37,153 nucleotides of DNA from Pseudonocardia sp. (GTDB taxonomy: Bacteria > Actinomycetota > Actinomycetes > Mycobacteriales > Pseudonocardiaceae). A program made the translations under genes and the position numbers. Positions 1 to 7,637 of the stretch are shown here, piece after piece (positions within the stretch are counted from its first letter, which is position 1; each line of letters opens with the position of its first letter). Location of the stretch: NCBI RefSeq assembly GCF_025465255.1, contig NZ_JAODNI010000202.1, positions 1-37,153 on the forward strand, in the 5' to 3' direction. The notes under the pieces were generated by a model. That model ran no database searches. It had not been told where the DNA came from and saw only the letters and a list, made by a program, of their open reading frames with translations.

Positions 1-10
1 GGGAGCCGCC

Positions 11-1162
11 ATGAAGCGCCTGTTGCTTGCCAGCCTGCTGTTCGCCGCCACGCCGGCCCTGGCGCAGGCCCCCGCCGAGCCCGCCGCGGCACCCGCGCCC
101 GACGCCCCGGCCGCGGCCGCCCCGGAGGCGACACCGGGGGCGCCCGTGGACCCCCGCCCCACCTGTGCGTCCGCCGTCGCGGCGCTCAGTCCCCGGGACC
201 GGCTCGCGCAACGGCTCATGGTCGGTGTCGACGCGGCGGACTCCGCCGGCGCCGCCGCGATCGTCCGGCAGAACCACGTCGGCGGGATCTTCCTCGGCGG
301 CACCGCCACCGCGCTGCTGCAGAACAAGAAGCTCGACGCGGTACAGGCGGCCGCGAACCTGCCGGTCGCCGTGGCCGTCGACGACGAGGGCGGCCGCGTC
401 CAGCGCATCGACGACCTCGACGGCGAGCTACCCAGCGCCCGCGCGATGGCGAAGAAGACCCCCGAGCAGGTCCGCGCGCTGGCCGCCGAACGCGGGAGGC
501 AGTTGCTCGCCCGGGGGGTGAACTGGGACCTCGCCCCGGCGGTCGACGTCAGCGACCAGCCGGCGAACTCCGTGATCGGGGACCGCTCGTTCTCGAACGA
601 CCCGGCCGTCGTCACCACCTACGCCCGCGCGTTCGAGGAGGGCCTGCACGAGGCGGGCGTCCACGGCGTCCTCAAGCACTTCCCGGGCCACGGGCACTCG
701 AGCGGGGACTCGCACAAGGGCCGCGTCTCCACGCCCCCGCTCGCGCAGCTACGGGCCAACGACCTCAAGCCCTACGCGGACCTCCTCGGCCCCCTCGGGC
801 CGCAACGGGTGAGCGTGATGGTCGGCCACCTCGACGTCCCCGGCCTGACGGACGACCTGCCCAGCTCGCTCACCCCCGCGACCTACCGACTGCTCCGCGA
901 CGACTACGGCTTCGACGGCCTGGCCATGACGGACGACCTGGGCGCGATGAAGGCGATCAGCGCCACCCTCGCCCTGCCGCAGGCCACGCTCGCCGCGCTG
1001 CGCGCCGGGGCGGACATGGCGCTCTCGTCGAACGTCGAGCCCGTCGCCCCGATCCTGAACACGCTCGAGGCGGCGCTGACCGACGGCCGGATCCCCGCTG
1101 CGGACAACGACCGGGCCGTCGAGCGCATCCTCGCCGCGAAGAACCTCTGCCGCCGCGCCTGA
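11..1162 (+). CDS. Secreted GH3 beta-N-acetylhexosaminidase (NagZ-like)
   Basis: The 383-residue protein matches glycoside hydrolase family 3 of the NagZ type, which removes terminal beta-GlcNAc from cell-wall muropeptides or chitooligosaccharides. The first 20 residues form a Sec signal peptide (KR, then a hydrophobic stretch, then ALAQA) with no lipobox cysteine. A Pro/Ala-rich linker follows to about residue 50, so the enzyme is probably exported rather than cytoplasmic like enterobacterial NagZ. Diagnostic motifs are KHFPGHG followed by DSH (about residues 218-233) and MTDDLG (about 307-311), which contains the candidate nucleophile aspartate (D308/D309). GGGAG at bases 1-5 is a good ribosome binding site for this ATG. 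It converges on the reductase gene, with a strong terminator between them. Family assignment is firm; substrate and export are inferred. Confidence 0.9.
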   Translation: MKRLLLASLLFAATPALAQAPAEPAAAPAPDAPAAAAPEATPGAPVDPRPTCASAVAALSPRDRLAQRLMVGVDAADSAGAAAIVRQNHVGGIFLGGTATALLQNKKLDAVQAAANLPVAVAVDDEGGRVQRIDDLDGELPSARAMAKKTPEQVRALAAERGRQLLARGVNWDLAPAVDVSDQPANSVIGDRSFSNDPAVVTTYARAFEEGLHEAGVHGVLKHFPGHGHSSGDSHKGRVSTPPLAQLRANDLKPYADLLGPLGPQRVSVMVGHLDVPGLTDDLPSSLTPATYRLLRDDYGFDGLAMTDDLGAMKAISATLALPQATLAALRAGADMALSSNVEPVAPILNTLEAALTDGRIPAADNDRAVERILAAKNLCRRA

Positions 1163-1170
1163 CCCGGACG

Positions 1171-1208
1171 CGCGAAAGCCGCCCTCCCGGAGGAGGGCGG
1201 CTTTCGCG
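1171..1208. terminator. Bidirectional hairpin terminator
   Basis: A perfect 17-bp stem (CGCGAAAGCCGCCCTCC, 1171-1187, pairing with 1192-1208) closes a CGGA tetraloop. It lies between the stop of the GH3 gene (1162) and the stop of the convergent reductase (1221). The stem contains AAAG/CTTT but no long T-run follows, as is usual in very GC-rich actinobacteria. It can serve both strands. Confidence 0.9.
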
Positions 1209-1220
1209 GGAGGGCCCGAC

Positions 1221-1991
1221 CTACATGTCCAGCCCGCCGTTGACCGAGATGATGCTGCCGGTGATGTAGCCCGCGTCGTCGTCGACCAGGAACTGCACCG
1301 CGCGCGCGATCTCCCGCGCCTGCCCGAGCCGGCCGATCGGCACCTTGCCGATCAGCTTGTCCAGCACCTTCTCCGGGATCGCCGCGACCATCTCGGTCTC
1401 GATGTAGCCCGGCGCCACACAGTTGACGGTGACGCCCTTGCGGGCGACCTCCTGCGCGAGGCTCTTGCTGAACCCGAACAGCCCGGACTTCGACGCCGCG
1501 TAGTTCGCCTGGCCGATCGCGCCCGACTCGCCGATCACCGAGCTGATGTTGACGATCCGGCCGAAGTTGTTGCCGGTCATGTGGTCCAGCACGTTCTTGG
1601 TCATGTAGAACGCGCCGGACAGATTGACGCGCATGACCGCGTGCCAGTCCTCGACGGTCATCTTGCGGACGGTCTTGTCCACCGTGATGCCTGCGTTGTT
1701 GACCAGGATGTCGACACGCCCCCGCTGCTCCAGTACCTCCGAGACCACCCGCCGGCAGTCCTCGGGGTCCCCGACGTTGCCCTGGTGGACCGAGACCGAA
1801 CCGCCCTCGGCCTGCAGCTTCTCCGCCAGCTCCTCGGCGGCCTTGCTATTGGAGCTGTAGCCCGCGGCCACGTGCACGCCCTGCTTGGCGAGCGCGGTGG
1901 TGATCGCGGCCCCGATCCCGCGGGCGCCGCCGGTGACGATGGCGGTGCGCGGCTCGGGGTGGGTGTCGGTGGCCGGAGCAGCAGTGCTCAT
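1221..1991 (-). CDS. SDR 3-oxoacyl-ACP / acetoacetyl-CoA reductase (FabG/PhaB-like)
   Basis: The 256-residue classical short-chain dehydrogenase is predicted to reduce 3-ketoacyl thioesters with NAD(P)H. Visible motifs are the TGGARGIG nucleotide-binding loop near the N-terminus, NNAG, the catalytic Ser of NISS and the YAASK pair, and a C-terminal end ISVNGGLDM. The overall style (NYAASKSGLFGFSKSLAQE) resembles FabG and the acetoacetyl-CoA reductase PhaB; sequence alone cannot separate them. It is the last gene of the operon KAS III, carboxylase, reductase. Its ATG shares one base with the carboxylase stop (TGATG at 1993-1989), which implies translational coupling. A role as the reducing step for the product of the upstream synthase is inferred from this arrangement. 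Confidence 0.88.
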   Translation of the reverse strand: MSTAAPATDTHPEPRTAIVTGGARGIGAAITTALAKQGVHVAAGYSSNSKAAEELAEKLQAEGGSVSVHQGNVGDPEDCRRVVSEVLEQRGRVDILVNNAGITVDKTVRKMTVEDWHAVMRVNLSGAFYMTKNVLDHMTGNNFGRIVNISSVIGESGAIGQANYAASKSGLFGFSKSLAQEVARKGVTVNCVAPGYIETEMVAAIPEKVLDKLIGKVPIGRLGQAREIARAVQFLVDDDAGYITGSIISVNGGLDM

Positions 1992-4900
1992 CAGGTCTCC
2001 TCGTGGGTTTCCGGAATGCGTGCGAGTGTCTTCGCCATACCGCGTTGGACGGCGTCGACCAGGTAGGGGCGGAGCCGGTGCGGGTTCACGATGTGGTGCA
2101 CCGAGCCGACGCGCTGCGCCCGCTCGATGGAGTGCTCGGTGTCGAACTCCTCCGCGACGGCGCCGAGCTTCTCCGAACGGACGTCCGCCCGGACGGCGGC
2201 GAGCTCGGCCCGCAGCCGGGCGGCCTCGGGCTCGTCGCCGGACTCGACCGCGGCGGCGACGCGGGCCTCGAGGCCCGTCACCCGCTCGTCGGCGTTCGTC
2301 CGCTTGCGGACCTCACCGGCGAACACCACCGCGGCCGCCGGAGCGCCACCGAGCACCGAGGCGTACGAGCCCTCGACGGCGGCGATCTCCATGGTGTCGT
2401 TGAGCGTCGCGGAGAACACGACGAACGCCCCGCCGTGGTAGCGGGAGACCACGCAGAACACGATCGGGCCGTCGAAGTTGACGATCGCCCGGCCGATCTC
2501 CGCGCCGTACTCCAGCTGCAGCGAGCGCAGGGACTCCGGCGAGCCGTCGAAGCCCGACAGGTTCGCCAGCACCACCAGCGGCCGGTTGCCGCTCGCCGCG
2601 TTGATCGCCCGCGCCGCCTTCCGCGACGAGCGCGGGAACAGCGTGCCCGCGGTGAACTGCGACGGGCCGTCGACGGGCAGCGGGCCGCGCCGCGGGATCG
2701 GCTTCGACTCGATGCCGATCAGCTCGACCGGGACGCCGCCGAGGTGGGCGTCGAACACGACGACGGAGTCCGCGTCGTGCATGTCCTCCCACCGCTCCAA
2801 CGGAGTGTGGTCGAAGTCGGCGACACCGCGCATCACCGAGCGGATGTCGAACGGCTTCTTGCGGCCCGGGTTGGTCTCGGCGGAGAAGATCTCCCCGAGG
2901 GTGGTGAAGTCCCCGCCCGCGTGCGGCGCGGTGGTGATGTCCCGGTCCGCCGGGTCCGCGGTGGGCGCGGTCCGCGGGAACCGCTCGCCGGGCAGCCGGT
3001 AGGCGTGCTCGTAGTGCCGGAACAGCACGTCGACGGCGCCGCCCAGGTCCGGGGCCCAGTACTGCCCCTGCCCGTTGGGACCCATGATCCGGTCGTAGCC
3101 GCCGATGCCGAAGTTGTCCTCGGCCGAGACTCCGCCGGAGTAGTCCAGGGACTGCTTGCCCGTCAGCACCATCGTGCTGTCCGGCGTCATGACCAGGATG
3201 CCCTTGGTGTGCATGAGCATCGTGGCCTCGGCGTTCCAGTACGGCTGGGCGCCCACGTTGATCCCCGTGACGACGACGTTGATCTCGCCGCCGCCCTGGG
3301 TGAACTCGATGATCGAGCGCAGGGCCCGGGAGATCCAGTCCATGTTCTCGGTGCCGGAGTCCATGGCGATCTTCGCGCCCGCCGAGACGGCGAACCACTC
3401 GACCGGCGCGTCCAGGCGCTGCGCCAGCTCGATCCCCGCGACGACCCGGGCGCACTCCGGCTCGGCCAGTGCGCCGAGCGCACGGGTCGGGTCCCCGATG
3501 AGCACGACCCGCGTCATGCCCTCCGGGTAGCGGTCCGTCGGCGTGGTGACTGTGCCGAGCACGATGTTGGCCGTGTTCCGACCCGGCTCGCGCTGGACGG
3601 GCACCGCCGTCGGGTACGTGTCCGCCTCGGGGTCCAGGTCGTACTCGACGAAGGTCCCACCGGACTTCGTGAGCAGCGGGACGATCTCGTACGGGTACAC
3701 CGCACCCCGCCGGCGCGCCTTGATCACGTTCTGCGCGTAGGCGTCCAGCTCGCGGAGCGGGTGGGTCGGCGGCTCGGTGATCTGGACGGTCAGCCCGGCG
3801 CCCGGCGGGCGGGACATCCGGAGCATGTACTCCCGGACCTCGCCGCCGCCCGGGGCGGGTGCGTGGAACTGCACCATCACCTGCTCCAGGCCGAGCCCCC
3901 CGGTCCGCGCCGCGAGCGTGCTGAGCACGGAGTCCAGCTCGTCCACCGGGATGTCGACGACCGGCCAGACGTAGAGCAGGATCCGATTCCAGCCGAGCCT
4001 GGCCAGCTTCGGGTCCTTGCTGCGGGCGCTGCGCAGGCTGTCCAGGCAGGCGTCGAGCACCCGCTCCAGCTGCGGCAGCGAGCGGATCCGCCCGTCCGTC
4101 TCGTCCCGCAGGACGGTCAGCTCGCGCACGTCCGTCAGTGCCAGCAGCCGCTGGTCCTCGCGGACCTGCTTGCCGGTGGCGTGGAAGAGGTGGACGTCCG
4201 GTGCGGAGTCCAGCCGGCGCAGGTCGAACGCGTCGAGCCGCCAGAGTCCGAGCCGGTCCCCGACGAGCGGGTGCAGCCCGCGCAGGGTCCGGTCCTCGAC
4301 GAGCGTCCCGTCCGCCTCGGGGCGGAAGGTGAACCAGATCGGGCCCGGGTCGCACACCGGGTCCTCGACCGTGGTCGGGTTCGGCCGCACGGCGACCGCG
4401 ACCCGGGTCAGCTCCGGCGGCACCGAGCCCAGCGCCGCACGGACGCGCTCGGCGCGCGCGTCGGCGTCCCCGCGGTCGTCCGCGTGCGTGGAGGTGACGT
4501 AGAGGTCGACGACCGCGGAGCGCCCCTCGGGCAGCTCGGACACCAGGCGGCGGGTCTCCTCCGCCGCGGCCATCGCCCGGGCGGGGTCGTTGTTGTCGAT
4601 GACCGTCGCGATGACGCGCCGGTCCCGGCCCTCGTGCGTGTAGTCCGTGGTGAGCAGCGGGCGGCCGTCCTGCTCGGTCACGGTGATCTCGCCGAGCGGG
4701 CGGATCCGGTAGTAGCGCCGGGTCATCACCTCGAGCAGGGCGGCGTTGTGCTCCGCGCCGAACACCCCGAGGATCGGCTCCGACGACGCGACGAGGGACT
4801 CGATCCGCTCCGCGCGGTCCGGCGCGTCGGGGTCCTGGGTCAGCGCGTCCAGGGACGCACGGACCTTGTGCAGCACCTCGCTGCGCTCCGCCGCGACGGC

Positions 4901-7624
4901 GGGGGCGTCGAAGAGCCGGTAGCGCACCTGACGCGCCAGGTCACCGACGACCGGGTGCCGCACCTGGGTGGCCCGGACCAGCTCGTCGAGGGTGCCCAGG
5001 TACTCGTCCCGGGCCGCGGGGGACAGCTCCGCCACCGACGCGGGGTGGGTCAGCCGCCACTGCAGCAGCGCCATCACGACCGGCACGTGCGCGGTGGCCC
5101 GGCGGTGCGCGAGGAACATCCAGTACAGCGCCGGACCCAGGTCCTGGTGCGCGAGGTCGGTGACGCCGTAGTGGGACAACGCGCGGCGCAGCTTCCGCTG
5201 GAAGGACTCCGGCAGCTGCTCCGCCTCGGCGTCGCGCGAGCGCAGGAACGCGTAGAGGTACTCCTGCGGGTTGCGCCCGGTCTCCTCGGCGGCCTCACCG
5301 TTGGTGGTCTCCGGGACGCTCAGCTCGCGGCGGTTGCGGGACAGCGACGACAGGTCCGCGAAGATCCGCAGCACCGCGGTCTCGCCGAGCAGCACGGAGG
5401 GGTCGTCGCCGGGCAGGGCCTCGCGGGCCTTCCCCAGCCGGGAGAGCAGGGGCTTGGCCTCGCGCTCGTCGACGTCGAAGCCCAGGACCTGCCAGCGCAG
5501 CGCGGTCAGCACGTCCGCGGCGACCGCGCCCGGGTCCGCGGAGCTCTCGCCGGACCCGGCCAGCGCGGAGAAGTCCGCCCGGTCCCCGGACGGCCCCGCG
5601 GCGGCCGGATCGGCCGTCGGCTCCAGCCGGACCAGCTTGGACCCGCCCTCGACCTGCGTGTTCGCCGGCACCAGCACCTCGGCGACGACGCCCGCGAACG
5701 GCGCCCGCAGCGCGGTCTCCAGCTTCATGCTCTCGACGACGGCGACGACGTCACCCTCGGCGACCGCCTGCCCGGCGGTCACCGGCACCGCGACGACCAT
5801 CGCCGGGGCGGGCGCGCGGACCATGCCGGCTTCGCCGCCGGAGATCCGGTGTACGGCGCCGTCGACCTCGACGAGGTAGTCCGCGTCCTGCGGTGCCGAG
5901 AGGACCGAGTAGGTGGTGCCGCCGACGGTCAGCCGCCGCTCGAACCGGCCGGAGCGCTCGACGTCGACGTCGACCGCCTGGGTGGAGGAGCCCCCTCCCG
6001 CGGCGGGAAGTTCGAGGACCACGCGATACCGGTTGGCCCGGGTCCGCGCGACGCGCAGCCGGTAGGAGTCGCCACCGGCGCGGACGTCCGTCTGGTGCCA
6101 TGTCTCGTAGCCGACCTCGGGCCGGCCGCGCTCCGCGGAGGCCAGCAGCCGGTGCTGCTGGCGGGCGACGTGCCCGTCGTGCGCCTCGACGGCCGCGGCC
6201 AGCAGTGCGACGTCCAGGCGACGCGGCGGGGTGTAGCCCTGCGCCATCATCCCGTCGAGCCAGGTGGTGTCGGTGTCCCCGGTGACCAGCTCGGGCCGGG
6301 ACAGCAGGTCCAGCAGGAACGCCTTGTTCGTGGTGCCGCCGTCGATCACCGCGGCCGTCTGGCGCAGCGCGCGGACGAGCCGGGCGCGGGCCTCGCCGCG
6401 ATCCCGGCCCCACGCGATGACCTTCGCGATCATGGAGTCGAACTGCGGCGGGATGACGTCGCCGGTCGCGACGCCCGTATCGACCCGGATGCCGGGGCCG
6501 CTGGGCAGCGCGAGGTGCTCGATCCGGCCGGGGGCCGGCGCGAACTCGCGTTCCGGGTCCTCGGCGGTGAGCCGGGCCTCGATGGCGTGCCCGGAGCCCC
6601 GCGGGACCTCCGGCGCGACGTCCGCGAGCTTCCCGCCCCCGGCGATGTGCAGCTGCAGCTTGACGATGTCGACGCCGGTGACGGCCTCGGTCACCGGGTG
6701 CTCGACCTGCAGCCGGGTGTTGACCTCCAGGAACGACAGCAGCCGCTCCTTGGGCTCGTAGAGGAACTCCACGGTGCCCGCGTTGGTGTAGCCCGCGGCG
6801 CGCACCAGCTCGGCGGCGGAGGACCGCAGCAGCTCCTCCTGCTCGGCGTCGAGCGCCGTGGACGCGGACTCCTCGATCACCTTCTGGTTGCGGCGCTGCA
6901 CCGAGCAGTCCCGGACGCCCAGCGTCCACACGTCACCCGTGGCGTCCGCGACGACCTGCACCTCGACGTGCCGGCCGCCGCGGACCGCTCGCTCCAGGAA
7001 CACCGTGGCGTCCCCGGCCGTCTTCGACGCCTCCGAGCTCGCCCGCTCGAAGGCCTCCGGCAGTGCGTCCGGCGTGGCGACGTAGCGGATGCCCCGGCCG
7101 CCGCCCCCGGCCGTCGCCTTGACCATCAGCGGGTAGCTGATGGACTCCGCCGCCGCGCGGGCCGCGTCGAGATCCGGGACGGGCCCGCCGCTCCACGCCG
7201 CCAGCGGGACGCCGACCTCCTCGGCCAGCCTCTTCGCGGCGATCTTGTCGCCGAGGCGGCGCATGACGTCCGCGGACGGGCCGATGAAGGTGATGCCGAG
7301 GCGGTCGCACAGCTCCGCGAACTCGGCCTTCTCCGAGACGAACCCCCAGCCCGGCCAGGCGGCGTCGGCCCGGGAGACGCGCAGCGCGCGCTCCAGCTCG
7401 GCGTAGTCGAGATAGGGGCTCGGTCCCAGATGGTCCGGGTCGTCCGGGCCGATCAGGACGGCCTCGTCCGCCTCACGGACGTACATTGCCCGCCGGTCGA
7501 CGGCGGTGTAGAGCGCGATGGTGCGCAGCGGGAGATCCCCCTGCGCGTTCCATTCGCGGACTGCGTGCACGAGCCGCATGGCGGGCTCACCACGGTTGAC
7601 GATCGCGATCCTGTGGAAGCTCAC
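1991..7624 (-). CDS. Single-chain multidomain acetyl-CoA carboxylase (eukaryote-like order)
   Basis: This protein of about 1877 residues carries all functions of biotin-dependent acyl-CoA carboxylation on one chain. The biotin carboxylase (about 1-450) has the Gly-rich GGGGRGIRY loop, HVEVQV and NTRLQVEHPVTE. A linker domain follows, then a biotinyl domain with VESMKLE (biotin lysine K634). A long central region (about 700-1280) resembles the ACC central domain. A carboxyltransferase occupies about 1290-1877 (SGGTFVEYDL, SAGAKIAMDSGTENM, GGYDRIMGPNGQGQY). Bacterial ACCs are usually split into subunits; this order is that of eukaryotic ACC. I chose the GTG at 7624 (reads VSFHRIAIVNRGEPAMR) because AGCAGG sits 9 nt upstream; an ATG at 7633 is the alternative. 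Larger reading frames starting further upstream run into the KAS gene. The gene follows the KAS stop (7638) by 13 nt. Acetyl-CoA as substrate is inferred. Confidence 0.92.
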   Translation of the reverse strand: MSFHRIAIVNRGEPAMRLVHAVREWNAQGDLPLRTIALYTAVDRRAMYVREADEAVLIGPDDPDHLGPSPYLDYAELERALRVSRADAAWPGWGFVSEKAEFAELCDRLGITFIGPSADVMRRLGDKIAAKRLAEEVGVPLAAWSGGPVPDLDAARAAAESISYPLMVKATAGGGGRGIRYVATPDALPEAFERASSEASKTAGDATVFLERAVRGGRHVEVQVVADATGDVWTLGVRDCSVQRRNQKVIEESASTALDAEQEELLRSSAAELVRAAGYTNAGTVEFLYEPKERLLSFLEVNTRLQVEHPVTEAVTGVDIVKLQLHIAGGGKLADVAPEVPRGSGHAIEARLTAEDPEREFAPAPGRIEHLALPSGPGIRVDTGVATGDVIPPQFDSMIAKVIAWGRDRGEARARLVRALRQTAAVIDGGTTNKAFLLDLLSRPELVTGDTDTTWLDGMMAQGYTPPRRLDVALLAAAVEAHDGHVARQQHRLLASAERGRPEVGYETWHQTDVRAGGDSYRLRVARTRANRYRVVLELPAAGGGSSTQAVDVDVERSGRFERRLTVGGTTYSVLSAPQDADYLVEVDGAVHRISGGEAGMVRAPAPAMVVAVPVTAGQAVAEGDVVAVVESMKLETALRAPFAGVVAEVLVPANTQVEGGSKLVRLEPTADPAAAGPSGDRADFSALAGSGESSADPGAVAADVLTALRWQVLGFDVDEREAKPLLSRLGKAREALPGDDPSVLLGETAVLRIFADLSSLSRNRRELSVPETTNGEAAEETGRNPQEYLYAFLRSRDAEAEQLPESFQRKLRRALSHYGVTDLAHQDLGPALYWMFLAHRRATAHVPVVMALLQWRLTHPASVAELSPAARDEYLGTLDELVRATQVRHPVVGDLARQVRYRLFDAPAVAAERSEVLHKVRASLDALTQDPDAPDRAERIESLVASSEPILGVFGAEHNAALLEVMTRRYYRIRPLGEITVTEQDGRPLLTTDYTHEGRDRRVIATVIDNNDPARAMAAAEETRRLVSELPEGRSAVVDLYVTSTHADDRGDADARAERVRAALGSVPPELTRVAVAVRPNPTTVEDPVCDPGPIWFTFRPEADGTLVEDRTLRGLHPLVGDRLGLWRLDAFDLRRLDSAPDVHLFHATGKQVREDQRLLALTDVRELTVLRDETDGRIRSLPQLERVLDACLDSLRSARSKDPKLARLGWNRILLYVWPVVDIPVDELDSVLSTLAARTGGLGLEQVMVQFHAPAPGGGEVREYMLRMSRPPGAGLTVQITEPPTHPLRELDAYAQNVIKARRRGAVYPYEIVPLLTKSGGTFVEYDLDPEADTYPTAVPVQREPGRNTANIVLGTVTTPTDRYPEGMTRVVLIGDPTRALGALAEPECARVVAGIELAQRLDAPVEWFAVSAGAKIAMDSGTENMDWISRALRSIIEFTQGGGEINVVVTGINVGAQPYWNAEATMLMHTKGILVMTPDSTMVLTGKQSLDYSGGVSAEDNFGIGGYDRIMGPNGQGQYWAPDLGGAVDVLFRHYEHAYRLPGERFPRTAPTADPADRDITTAPHAGGDFTTLGEIFSAETNPGRKKPFDIRSVMRGVADFDHTPLERWEDMHDADSVVVFDAHLGGVPVELIGIESKPIPRRGPLPVDGPSQFTAGTLFPRSSRKAARAINAASGNRPLVVLANLSGFDGSPESLRSLQLEYGAEIGRAIVNFDGPIVFCVVSRYHGGAFVVFSATLNDTMEIAAVEGSYASVLGGAPAAAVVFAGEVRKRTNADERVTGLEARVAAAVESGDEPEAARLRAELAAVRADVRSEKLGAVAEEFDTEHSIERAQRVGSVHHIVNPHRLRPYLVDAVQRGMAKTLARIPETHEET

Positions 7625-7637
7625 GGGCCACATCCTG

